Positions 24,524 to 32,511 of a DNA stretch of 33,892 nucleotides are shown piece after piece. Positions within the stretch are counted from its first letter, which is position 1. Each line of letters starts with the position of its first letter. This stretch comes from Mucilaginibacter sp. UBA4741 (GTDB lineage Bacteria; Bacteroidota; Bacteroidia; Sphingobacteriales; Sphingobacteriaceae). The translations under genes and the position numbers were made by a program. The notes beneath the pieces were generated by a model. It was given only the letters and a program-made list of their open reading frames with translations, did no database searches and was not told where the DNA came from. The stretch lies in NCBI GenBank assembly GCA_002403905.1, contig DHIR01000139.1:1-33892 (forward strand). Reading direction: 5' to 3'.

Positions 24524-25278
24524 GAGAAGGCCAGCCCATATTATCTGTAATAACCGTTGTTTATAATAACGTGGCTGATATTGAGCGTACCATGCTTTCG
24601 GTATTGAACCAAACTTATAAGGGCATTGAATATATCGTTATCGATGGTGGCTCGACCGATGGTACGGTGCAAGTAATTGAAAAATATAAGGACCGGCTGG
24701 CCAAATTCATCAGCGAAAAAGATAACGGGATCTATGATGCCATGAACAAGGGACTTGCCTTGGCAACCGGCGATTATGTGCTGTTTATGAATTCGGCAGA
24801 TGAGATCTACTCGGCGGATACCGTAGCTAATGTTTTTACTACGGCCCCTGATGCTGATATCTATTATGGCGAAACAGAAATGATTGATGCATCAGGCAAA
24901 AGTCTGGGCCAGCGACGCCACAAGGCCCCGGCTAATTTTACGTGGAAAAGTTTTAAATATGGCATGAGTGTAAGCCACCAGGCTATTTACATTAAACGTG
25001 CATTGGTTGAGCCATACGACCTACAATACCAATTAAGTGCCGATATCGACTGGATATTACGTGCCGCTAAAAAAGCTAAAACCATTGTAAACGTAAACCA
25101 ATACGTTGCCAAATACCAGGTAGGGGGCATGTCTAAACTTAAACACCGCCAAAGCCTGGCCGAGCGTTTTGATATTATGAAACGCCATTATGGTTTGTTG
25201 CCAACTATTTTTAACCACACAATAATTACCTTTAATTTGGGTTTGTATTGGTTGAAGAATAGAAGAACAAACGACTAA
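24520..25278 (+). CDS. Glycosyltransferase family 2 (WcaA-like)
   Basis: The 252-residue GT-A enzyme begins with LSVITVVYNNVADIERTMLS, followed by YIVIDGGSTDGT and ISEKDNGIYDAMNKGLALA. The metal-site region reads YVLFMNSADEIY, and SHQAIYIKR is the acceptor-side motif. This arrangement is typical of single-addition GT2 enzymes in O-antigen and exopolysaccharide clusters. It overlaps the GT4 gene by four bases and is followed 11 bases later by the MutS-like gene, with no terminator visible in between. It is the last recognisable glycan gene of the cluster. Confidence 0.9.
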   Translation: MREGQPILSVITVVYNNVADIERTMLSVLNQTYKGIEYIVIDGGSTDGTVQVIEKYKDRLAKFISEKDNGIYDAMNKGLALATGDYVLFMNSADEIYSADTVANVFTTAPDADIYYGETEMIDASGKSLGQRRHKAPANFTWKSFKYGMSVSHQAIYIKRALVEPYDLQYQLSADIDWILRAAKKAKTIVNVNQYVAKYQVGGMSKLKHRQSLAERFDIMKRHYGLLPTIFNHTIITFNLGLYWLKNRRTND

Positions 25279-25289
25279 ACTAAACCTAC

Positions 25290-26624
25290 ATGGCTTCTTT
25301 TGAAATTGACAGGCAGACAATAAAAGATCTTGATCTTTTTAATGAAGATGGTGTTTCTGTTTATTCGCTCTTTAATAATTTAAAAACTATCGGCGGCAAA
25401 TCAAAATTAAAAGAGATGATGGAAACTCCATCGTTTGATCTGGCTATACTCACCTCCCGCCGTGATTCGTTTAAATTTTTTCACGGCAAGGAGCTAGCTC
25501 TAATAGTCGATAAAAGAGATGTGGATTTTATAGAGCATTATCTTGCCTACAATTACGATGTCCTAAAAGTCAACCCACTTGATGCCGTTATTAAAGGATT
25601 AGCCTACAAATTAAACCCTAATAAAAATTATTATACCATTAAGCAAGGCATAGCTGACACCCGCAAAGTGTTAAAGCAGTTATTTGCTTTGTATAACAAT
25701 CTGTTGGATGAAAAAGATACTCCATTAGCCATCAGCGCGCTCGTTGAGACTTTAGGAGATCTTTTAAATAAAAAATCAATTCAGAAATTATTATTATCCA
25801 ATAAGGCACCAGGATATCTCGAAACAAGCTATTACGATAATGTATTAAGAAAAACAGAATTAGCTGCTTTAAAAGACGTACTCAAAGCAATTTACGAACT
25901 TGACGTTTACATATGTGTTGCCAAGGCTGTTAATGATCACAGATTTTGCTTTCCTGAATATGAGGTTGCTGACCTGCCTTTGGTTGATATAAGAGGCTTG
26001 CATCATCCTTGTATAAAAAATGCTGTACGGAACGATGTGTTGATTGAACAAGAAAAGAATGTTTGGTTTTTAACGGGTGCTAATATGGCTGGTAAATCAA
26101 CCTGCTTAAAGTCGCTTAGTTTAGCTATTTATTTGGCGCATGTTGGTTTCCCGGTGCCGGCAACCGCTATGCAGACTACCTTATTTAAAGGGCTTATAAC
26201 AACTATCAATTTATCAGATAATATAAACAGCGGCTATAGCCATTATTACAGCGAGGTTAAGCGTTTAAAAAAGGTTGCAGAGAAAATTATAAGTCAGGAT
26301 AATCTGTTTGTTGTTTTTGATGAATTATTTAGAGGCACAAATGTAAAGGATGCTTATGATGCATCCCTGGCGACTATTACGGCCCTATCAAAAATAAAGA
26401 GCAGTGTTTTCTTAATATCTACCCATATAGTTGAAATTGCCACCGAAATTAAATTGCATAAAAATATTGTATTCAAATACTTCGACTCGCAAATTGATGA
26501 TAATAAACCGGTGTTTGATTTTAAATTAAAGGATGGCGTATCGTCTGAAACTTTGGGCTATTTCATTTTTAAAAATGAAGGGATATTGCAAATATTAGCG
26601 CAAGCGACGGATGAGAAAGATTAA
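25290..26624 (+). CDS. Short MutS-family ATPase
   Basis: The 444-residue protein has only the core and ATPase parts of the MutS fold. The Walker A loop is GANMAGKST (263-271). GYSHYYSEVKRL follows, and Walker B is LFVVFDE (339-345) leading to LFRGTNVKDA. The mismatch-recognition domain I with its Phe-x-Glu motif is absent, and the length is about half that of true MutS. Such proteins are common in Bacteroidota and their role is unclear; canonical mismatch repair is unlikely. It starts 11 bases after the last glycosyltransferase and may be transcribed with the cluster, but nothing links its function to glycans. Confidence 0.87.
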   Translation: MASFEIDRQTIKDLDLFNEDGVSVYSLFNNLKTIGGKSKLKEMMETPSFDLAILTSRRDSFKFFHGKELALIVDKRDVDFIEHYLAYNYDVLKVNPLDAVIKGLAYKLNPNKNYYTIKQGIADTRKVLKQLFALYNNLLDEKDTPLAISALVETLGDLLNKKSIQKLLLSNKAPGYLETSYYDNVLRKTELAALKDVLKAIYELDVYICVAKAVNDHRFCFPEYEVADLPLVDIRGLHHPCIKNAVRNDVLIEQEKNVWFLTGANMAGKSTCLKSLSLAIYLAHVGFPVPATAMQTTLFKGLITTINLSDNINSGYSHYYSEVKRLKKVAEKIISQDNLFVVFDELFRGTNVKDAYDASLATITALSKIKSSVFLISTHIVEIATEIKLHKNIVFKYFDSQIDDNKPVFDFKLKDGVSSETLGYFIFKNEGILQILAQATDEKD

Positions 26625-26671
26625 AATATTTTGTCGAACGAAGAGAGAAATGACAGGTTTTTTTTAGAGTG

Positions 26672-26872
26672 TCAGGCTACTTTTGCATAAGCCAATGACG
26701 CGAGAATATCATCCTTTTCCAATTCGGGATGGTCGGTGATAATTTCGTCAAAAGACATGCCTGAGGCTATCAGGTCAATAACAACCTCTACAGGCCAGCG
26801 CATGTGCCTTATGCATGCTTTTCCGTGGCATACATTTGAGTCTACTGTAATTCTATCCAAAAGATGATCCAT
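26672..26872 (-). CDS. DUF433 antitoxin-like protein, apparently orphan
   Basis: The 66-residue protein shows the DUF433 pattern: DRITVDSNVCHGKACIRHMRW, then VVIDLIASGMSFDEIITDHPEL and ILASLAYAK. DUF433 proteins have a winged-helix-like DNA-binding fold and usually act as antitoxins, encoded just before a DUF5615 (PIN-like) toxin. Here only 47 bases of non-coding DNA separate its end from the stop of the convergent MutS-like gene, so no toxin is present. A perfect 12-bp palindrome lies two bases upstream of the start codon and could be its own operator. Confidence 0.85.
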   Translation of the reverse strand: MDHLLDRITVDSNVCHGKACIRHMRWPVEVVIDLIASGMSFDEIITDHPELEKDDILASLAYAKVA

Positions 26873-26874
26873 AT

Positions 26875-26886
26875 TGTAAATTTACA
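26875..26886. promoter_or_regulatory. 12-bp palindrome upstream of the DUF433 gene
   Basis: TGTAAATTTACA is a perfect palindrome ending two bases before the DUF433 start codon (26870-26872 on the complement). Its placement fits autoregulation by a dimeric antitoxin. AT-rich palindromes also occur by chance. Confidence 0.4.
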
Positions 26887-26902
26887 TATAATTATAACAA
26901 AA

Positions 26903-26940
26903 AATAGGGATAGGTTTTAAACCCATCCCTATTAAAAAAA
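26903..26940 (-). terminator. Intrinsic terminator of the YfhO-like gene
   Basis: AATAGGGAT (26903-26911) pairs with ATCCCTATT (26925-26933), with added pairing of GGTTT to AAACC inside. Read on the minus strand, the hairpin is followed by TTTTTTGTTAT. It lies 14 bases past the stop of the YfhO-like gene. A-runs on the other side may also let it act in the plus direction. Confidence 0.82.
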
Positions 26941-26953
26941 TATCTTGTAATCC

Positions 26954-29437
26954 TTATGCCTTCTTTCCAGTTGGCTTTTTCTTATTCTCAGAATATCCGG
27001 CAAAACCTAATGCCAGTACCAGCAATACAGATCCTGCTAATGAAATGTTTTCGCCTGTATAGTATGATGTAGGGTGGAAATCAAATTTAATTTCATGATT
27101 ACCTACCGGTATTTGTGCGGCTCGCAAAATATAATTAGCACGGAAATAAGGTGTTTCTGCACCATCAATCTTCATGGTCCAGCCTTTGTTGTAATATACC
27201 TCAGAGAATACCGCAATTTGCAATGAGGTTGAGCTGCTTTGGTAAACCATATGGTCCGGGTTGTAGTTTACCAGTTTGATGGTAGCGTTTGTATCAACAA
27301 ATGCTGATTTTTCATCAATTAAGCTTTTATATTTTTCATCAATAATCGCTTCGTCTTTTGGCGAAAAGCTGCTTATAGCCTGCATTTCTTCATCGGCATT
27401 TTTAGCATATTTTATGCTATGCACAAACCATGCATGCCCGCAAGCGGTTGGATTTGCCTGCATGCCAATATTTTGTGTTTTTTGATCCTGGGTAATAATG
27501 TATTTAACATTCATCATATCCAAAACATCATGATTAATGCTTTTTGTAAACTGGCTATCCAATATCTCCTGGTAGCGTTTTAAACGTGCTGCCGAATAGC
27601 CGCTGAATGATTTATGGAAAAACGGGTTAACCAAATCATACGTTTGTGAAACAGTGCTATCAAACACCCTAAAATCAGGATCAGTATCGCGGGCTATAAA
27701 TTGATCTACCACGCGTGCCTGCGGTTTGTTCGATTCTTGTTTTTCTGTAAAATTTTCGTCTTTCAGGTAGCGTTTATCTATCTGCCAAACATCAACTAAT
27801 ATTAATGCTAAAAACCCAATTGATAGTATAGTAGCATTTATTTTATGTTTGATAAACGCCCATATTATGCCAAAGGCAATTACCACAAATATTAAAGAGC
27901 GTATAGCATCCGCGCGTTCAAGGGCCATCCGGTCTTTAACAATAGCGTTTGATACCGCGGTAGCTACGGCAGTATCATTTTGCAATGCCTGTGCAAGTGC
28001 CTGCACGCCATTTGCCTGCTCTGATGACCTAAAGCTCAATAAAAGTTCAGGCAGGGCTATCAGCACTAATAATAAACCACCGGTTATGTATAAGGCGATC
28101 TTTAATTTTTTGAAAACCTCTTTGTTGTCGGCTGCCTCCAACACTTCTTTAATAGCCAGAAATGCCAGTATAGGGAAACAAAGGGCCGCGACCGCCAGTA
28201 CAGACTCTACTGTACGGAATTTATTATAAAGCGGGAAGTAGTTGAAAAATAGATCAGACACATACGGCCAGTTACCGCCAAATGAAAGCAGCATGGTTAA
28301 AACTACCGTTGCCAGCAACCACCATTTTACGCGGTTTTTAACAACCAATAAGCCAAATATAAACAAGAAACAAATGGCAGCGCCAAAGTAGAACGGTCCG
28401 CTGGTATTAGGTTTAGTACCCCAATAGGTACCCATGCCCGGGAAACCGCCAATCTGGTTAGCCATTCTTATAGCCTGATCTTCGGGAACGCTGCGGGCAG
28501 TAAATACTTTTACTGTTTCAGAGTTTTGGTCCAATTGTTCGGTCGAGCTACCGCCACCGTATGCGTTAGGTACTAAAAATGTAAAGCATTCGCCAACGCT
28601 TTGGCTATAAGTATAAGCATAATCTTTAGCCAGGCCACTGCTTGGTTCGGTTGTATGCTGAGTTAAGTTTGATTGCCCCCTTATGGTTTCTTTACCGTAA
28701 TCATAAGTACTCCAAAGTATAGACGCGTTTACCGTTACAGCCAACAATAAAGCACCGCCCAAATAGGCTAATGATTTAAAATATGGGCCGGTTGATTTTG
28801 ATTTTATAGCGTGATACAATTCAATGCCTGCTAAAATTAATATAGCCAGCATTAAATAATAGGTCATTTGTATGTGGTTGGCACGGATCTCCATGGTGAG
28901 GAAAAGCGCCGTAAGCGCCCCGCCCAATATGTATTTTCCGCGCAGCGTTAATATTATACTGGCCAGTATAGGCGCAAAAAACGCTATTGCATAAGCCTGG
29001 TTGGAGTGCCCCGCCACCAGTAATATGATATTGTAGGATGAAAAGGTAAATGCAATGGCACCCGCTGCAGATAGCCACGGGTTAAGCTTTAATACAAGGA
29101 ACAGGAAGTAAGTGCCCAATAAAAATATCAGCACCGTATCAATAGGGTTTGGGAACACCGCTTTTAACGCATGGATAACATGCGTGGTAATATTGGCCTT
29201 ATAAGGCGCCCAAAGCTGGAACGCCGGCATCCCCCCAAATATTTGATTGGTCCACAATATGGTGGTGTCTTTTGCTTTATAAGCGTCAATTTCAGTAGCC
29301 GAGGATTGAGCCCCGGTAACATCGGCCTGACCTAAAGTTTTTCCCTGGAAAGCCGGGGTAAAGTATAAGAAGCAGATCACTAAAAAAATTCCCGTAATGG
29401 CGAAGTGAATGCCATTGCGCTTAAACCAGTTATTCAT
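26954..29437 (-). CDS. YfhO-family multi-span membrane protein
   Basis: The 827-residue protein has about a dozen hydrophobic helices spread over residues 10-550 and a final helix near residue 805. Early loop residues TLGQADVTGAQ and LWTNQIFGGMPAFQLWAPY are typical of YfhO proteins in Bacteroidota, and the C-terminal soluble part (VKYIITQDQ, YYNKGWTMKIDGAE) also fits. The family has a GT-C-like architecture and in Gram-positive bacteria takes part in glycosylating lipoteichoic acid. The substrate here is unknown, but a role in surface glycans is plausible given the nearby cluster. It is transcribed alone, from a candidate -7 box to a terminator hairpin. Confidence 0.88.
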   Translation of the reverse strand: MNNWFKRNGIHFAITGIFLVICFLYFTPAFQGKTLGQADVTGAQSSATEIDAYKAKDTTILWTNQIFGGMPAFQLWAPYKANITTHVIHALKAVFPNPIDTVLIFLLGTYFLFLVLKLNPWLSAAGAIAFTFSSYNIILLVAGHSNQAYAIAFFAPILASIILTLRGKYILGGALTALFLTMEIRANHIQMTYYLMLAILILAGIELYHAIKSKSTGPYFKSLAYLGGALLLAVTVNASILWSTYDYGKETIRGQSNLTQHTTEPSSGLAKDYAYTYSQSVGECFTFLVPNAYGGGSSTEQLDQNSETVKVFTARSVPEDQAIRMANQIGGFPGMGTYWGTKPNTSGPFYFGAAICFLFIFGLLVVKNRVKWWLLATVVLTMLLSFGGNWPYVSDLFFNYFPLYNKFRTVESVLAVAALCFPILAFLAIKEVLEAADNKEVFKKLKIALYITGGLLLVLIALPELLLSFRSSEQANGVQALAQALQNDTAVATAVSNAIVKDRMALERADAIRSLIFVVIAFGIIWAFIKHKINATILSIGFLALILVDVWQIDKRYLKDENFTEKQESNKPQARVVDQFIARDTDPDFRVFDSTVSQTYDLVNPFFHKSFSGYSAARLKRYQEILDSQFTKSINHDVLDMMNVKYIITQDQKTQNIGMQANPTACGHAWFVHSIKYAKNADEEMQAISSFSPKDEAIIDEKYKSLIDEKSAFVDTNATIKLVNYNPDHMVYQSSSTSLQIAVFSEVYYNKGWTMKIDGAETPYFRANYILRAAQIPVGNHEIKFDFHPTSYYTGENISLAGSVLLVLALGFAGYSENKKKPTGKKA

Positions 29438-29470
29438 TTAAGTTTTTTAAAATGGATATTAATTAATCCT

Positions 29471-29478
29471 CAAAAATA
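29471..29478 (-). promoter_or_regulatory. Candidate -7 box for the YfhO-like gene
   Basis: TATTTTTG on the minus strand fully matches TAnnTTTG, 33 bases before the ATG. The -33 region is not a clear match. Confidence 0.45.
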
Positions 29479-29521
29479 GAAAATTGCCTGACAATAGGAA
29501 TTATATGTTTGAAAGGATTTA

Positions 29522-29800
29522 TTAAAGCTGGTTATGCGCTATAAAATACAGCAGCACAAGGCCTGCCAGGCTTATACCGTAAGCAATAATAACGGGCCTG
29601 GTAAATTCTTCAATATTTCTGCGGATGTTGAAGTAGTTGTACACCGCCAGCAGGATGATGGTAAGGCCGAAGAACCAGTTTAATTTGACATCCAGCGTAA
29701 AGAGTGCGCAGCAAACTACGTAGTTGGTAATGATGAGTAAAGCATACTTGGGCGTATTGTTATGGTTACGCCTGCGTTTAAATATATCGTCAGATATCAT
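29522..29800 (-). CDS. Small membrane protein, hypothetical
   Basis: This 92-residue protein has a basic start (FKRRRNHNN) and three hydrophobic segments at about residues 20-35, 40-57 and 68-87. I do not recognise the family. It starts six bases after the DUF4834 stop and probably shares its transcript, so both are likely inner-membrane proteins made together. Its end lies 84 bases from the YfhO-like start, and the spacer carries that gene's promoter box, which suggests separate transcription. Confidence 0.7.
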   Translation of the reverse strand: MISDDIFKRRRNHNNTPKYALLIITNYVVCCALFTLDVKLNWFFGLTIILLAVYNYFNIRRNIEEFTRPVIIAYGISLAGLVLLYFIAHNQL

Positions 29801-29806
29801 TTAAAT

Positions 29807-30067
29807 TTATTTTACTTCCTCATAATCTACAAACTCGCCTTCACTATCAGGGAATTTGCCTTTTTTTCGGTCTTCGGGCACATAATCAACTTTTATACGG
29901 CCGGTTGGCTGTTGTTGGGTGCTTTTATAATTTGTTTGTTGCTGCTGATGTTGTTGCGCTTTGTTTACCACACTTTGAAAAAGCATAGGTAATGCCCAGC
30001 GTATAATTGCCCTTACGATATATAATATCCCTATGGCAATAAAGAGGAAACGGATTAATTCTTCCAT
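29807..30067 (-). CDS. DUF4834 family membrane protein
   Basis: The 86-residue protein has one N-terminal membrane helix (ELIRFLFIAIGILYIVRAI), a Gln-rich linker (QQHQQQQTNYKSTQQQ) and a charged end with GRIKVDYVPED and GEFVDYEEVK. This layout matches DUF4834, a Bacteroidota family with no known activity. A full-match -7 box lies 27 bases upstream. It is the first gene of a likely two-gene unit with the small membrane protein that follows. The open reading frame on the opposite strand here is judged a shadow. Confidence 0.8.
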   Translation of the reverse strand: MEELIRFLFIAIGILYIVRAIIRWALPMLFQSVVNKAQQHQQQQTNYKSTQQQPTGRIKVDYVPEDRKKGKFPDSEGEFVDYEEVK

Positions 30068-30093
30068 TTGTGTATTTCTTAATAATTAGCGTA

Positions 30094-30101
30094 CAAATAT
30101 A
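30094..30101 (-). promoter_or_regulatory. Candidate -7 box for the DUF4834 gene
   Basis: TATATTTG on the minus strand is a full match to TAnnTTTG, 26 bases before the ATG. A TTTG upstream is only 12 bases away, too near for a usual -33 box. Confidence 0.5.
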
Positions 30102-30214
30102 ATATTATAACGGCAAAATTGTTTGCTTATGATTTGTACTTGTTTTTAAGACAAATGAGTGATGGGTTTTGTTACATCAAAGAAATGTCATAACAATAAC
30201 TATCATCAATAAAT

Positions 30215-30246
30215 TTGCACATCTGCATATTCGCACATCTCCACAT
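30215..30246. repeat. Degenerate 8-bp tandem repeat after uvrB
   Basis: Four octamers in a row: TTGCACAT, CTGCATAT, TCGCACAT, CTCCACAT. The array ends four bases from the uvrB stop codon (minus strand). Unit sequence differs from the heptamer arrays elsewhere in the window. Confidence 0.65.
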
Positions 30247-30250
30247 CCGT

Positions 30251-32275
30251 CTAAAACTTCTCCTCCATCATTTTTTCCAAAGCAAACATTTCATCGCGCA
30301 GTTTGGCGGCCAGTAAAAAGTTCATGTCCTTGGCAGCGACTAGCATATCTTTCTTGGTGTTTTCTATTGATTTCTTTAGGTCGGGTTTTGACATGTATTG
30401 AACGATAGGGTCGGCAGCCATGCTAATCATATCCTGCTCCACATAAGCTTTCTGCACCCCTCCCTGGAAATCCATTACCGATGTTTGCTCAATAATTTCG
30501 GCACGGGTTTTACCAACGGTTAATGGGGTTATGCCATGCTCGGTATTATATGCTATCTGCAACTCTCGCCTACGGGTGGTTTCGCTCATGGTAATGGCCA
30601 TCGAGTTGGTAATTTTATCGGCATACATAATTACCCGGCCACGGTCATTACGCGCGGCGCGGCCTATGGTTTGTATCAATGATCGCTCACTACGTAAAAA
30701 ACCTTCCTTATCCGCATCTAAAATAGCTACTAGTGATACTTCGGGCAGATCTAATCCCTCGCGCAATAAGTTGATGCCTATCAGCACATCAAACACGCCT
30801 AAACGCAGATCGCGCAATATCTCCACCCGTTGCAGGGTCTTAACCTCCGAGTGTATATAGCGGCATTTAATGCCTAAGCGGTCCATGTATTTGGCTAACT
30901 CTTCGGCCATGCGTTTGGTTAAGGTGGTTACTAAAACGCGATCGCCCAGTTTTACTATTTTATCTACTTCGTCCAGTAAGTCATCAACTTGGTTAATAAC
31001 CGGGCGCACTTCAATTATAGGGTCCAATAAACCTGTAGGGCGTATAACCTGCTCCACAACCACACCGCCCGATTTTTCTAATTCAAAATCGGCAGGAGTA
31101 GCGCTTACATAAATGGTTTGCGGGGCCAGGCCCTCAAACTCCTGGAAGTTTAGCGGGCGATTATCCATAGCTGCAGGCAATCGGAAACCATAATCAACCA
31201 ATGATATTTTACGCGAACGGTCACCGCCATACATAGCCCGTATCTGCGGAACGGTAACATGGCTCTCATCAATCACCATTAAATAATCATCAGGGAAATA
31301 ATCCAACAAACAAAATGGCCTTGCACCCGGCGCACGTCCATCAAAAAAGCGTGAATAGTTTTCAATACCAGAGCAGTAACCTAATTCGCGTATCATTTCC
31401 AGGTCGTAATTAACCCTTTCTTCTAAACGTTTGGCTTCCAGAAAACGGCCATCATCAATAAATTGTTTTTTGCGGGTTTCCAGTTCTTCCTGTATGGCCC
31501 AGATAGATTGGGTAAAGCGTTCGCGCGGGGCAACGTATAAGTTGGCGGGATAAAGCACCATGTGCGTCATCTTCTCTACCGTTTTACCGGTACCGATATC
31601 AAACGTGCTTAGCTCTTCAATATCATCGCCAAAAAAAGATATGCGGTAGGCGTGGTCCATATAGGCCGGGAAAATATCAACCGTATCACCTTTAACCCTA
31701 AAGGTACCGCGTTTAAAATCGGCGGTGGTGCGCGAGTATAAAATCTCTACCAACCTGTGTAAAAAAGCATTGCGGCTAACACGTGTACCCACCGCGAATT
31801 TAAATACCGAGTTGGCAAAATCCTCGGGGTTACCCATACCATAAATGCAGGATATAGACGATACCACAATAACATCCCTGCGGCCACTCATTAATGCCGA
31901 TGTGGTGCGCAAACGCAGTTTTTCAATTTCCTCGTTTATCTGCAGGTCCTTTTCTATATAGGTATTGGTGGTAGGTATAAATGCTTCGGGCTGGTAATAA
32001 TCGTAATACGATACAAAGTAGTTAACCGAGTTCTCCGGAAAAAACTGCTTGAACTCGCCATACAACTGCGCTGCCAAAGTTTTATTATGGCTTAAAACCA
32101 GCGTAGGCTTTTGTGTTTGTTGTATAACGTTGGCTATACTAAACGTTTTACCCGAGCCGGTTACGCCCAGCAGGGTTTGATAGTTGTCACCATTATTTAC
32201 ACCTTCAACCAGCTGCCTTATGGCCTCGGGCTGGTCGCCGGTGGGTTTATATTGAGATGTTAAGTTAAAATCCAT
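30251..32275 (-). CDS. uvrB: Excinuclease ABC subunit B (UvrB)
   Basis: UvrB verifies DNA damage and, with UvrA and UvrC, carries out nucleotide excision repair. The protein is 674 residues, normal length. The Walker A motif GVTGSGKT is at residues 37-44. The beta-hairpin region that clamps DNA reads VSYYDYYQPEAFIP. Helicase motifs include VIDESHVTVPQ, YVSATPADFE, LLREGLDLPEVSLVAI and TIGRAARN. A C-terminal UVR motif (AAKDMNFLLAAKLRDEM) for UvrC or UvrA contact closes the protein. It stands alone. A weak -7-like TAACTTTA lies nine bases before the ATG. Confidence 0.98.
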   Translation of the reverse strand: MDFNLTSQYKPTGDQPEAIRQLVEGVNNGDNYQTLLGVTGSGKTFSIANVIQQTQKPTLVLSHNKTLAAQLYGEFKQFFPENSVNYFVSYYDYYQPEAFIPTTNTYIEKDLQINEEIEKLRLRTTSALMSGRRDVIVVSSISCIYGMGNPEDFANSVFKFAVGTRVSRNAFLHRLVEILYSRTTADFKRGTFRVKGDTVDIFPAYMDHAYRISFFGDDIEELSTFDIGTGKTVEKMTHMVLYPANLYVAPRERFTQSIWAIQEELETRKKQFIDDGRFLEAKRLEERVNYDLEMIRELGYCSGIENYSRFFDGRAPGARPFCLLDYFPDDYLMVIDESHVTVPQIRAMYGGDRSRKISLVDYGFRLPAAMDNRPLNFQEFEGLAPQTIYVSATPADFELEKSGGVVVEQVIRPTGLLDPIIEVRPVINQVDDLLDEVDKIVKLGDRVLVTTLTKRMAEELAKYMDRLGIKCRYIHSEVKTLQRVEILRDLRLGVFDVLIGINLLREGLDLPEVSLVAILDADKEGFLRSERSLIQTIGRAARNDRGRVIMYADKITNSMAITMSETTRRRELQIAYNTEHGITPLTVGKTRAEIIEQTSVMDFQGGVQKAYVEQDMISMAADPIVQYMSKPDLKKSIENTKKDMLVAAKDMNFLLAAKLRDEMFALEKMMEEKF

Positions 32276-32293
32276 TGATGATGTAAAGTTAGT

Positions 32294-32510
32294 GATTAGA
32301 GATTAGTTAACCAGTGATCAGGCATTAGTTTACATTTTGATAACTAATCAAAATTAATGCCCTTTGTTGACAGCCCTATGTCAGTAGTGGTGGGAATTAT
32401 TTAAAGATTGGTTAAGTAGAGATTAGTTTTAACTTCAGCTACAATTGATTAAATTTACATTGATAACGCTTTACCCCTAATCTCTAATTAACTAACCTCT
32501 AATCTCTAAC
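32294..32510. repeat. Heptamer repeats (ATTAGAG / CTCTAAT) between uvrB and upp
   Basis: GATTAGA GATTAGT sits at 32294-32307 and TAGAGATTAG at 32417-32426. The inverted units CTAATCT, CTAATTA, ACTAACCT, CTAATCT, CTAAC run from 32477 to 32510. The last unit ends one base before the upp ATG. The 236-base gap holds nothing else I can name. Confidence 0.7.
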
Positions 32511-32511
32511 C

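Noticed and set aside
26640..26668. Intrinsic terminator for the MutS-like gene
   Set aside because: A T-run exists at 26659-26666, but the preceding sequence offers only a 4-bp TGTC/GACA stem, too weak to claim.
26625..26671. A toxin gene paired with the DUF433 protein
   Set aside because: Only 47 bases are available and no start or conserved motif is present.
29762..29992. A plus-strand membrane protein opposite the DUF4834 gene
   Set aside because: The minus strand carries a recognised family with a promoter box; the plus-strand frame mirrors its Gln-rich codons and has no family look.
30215..32510. Short repeat arrays as CRISPR
   Set aside because: Units are 7-8 bases, directly adjacent and degenerate, with no unique spacers and no cas genes.
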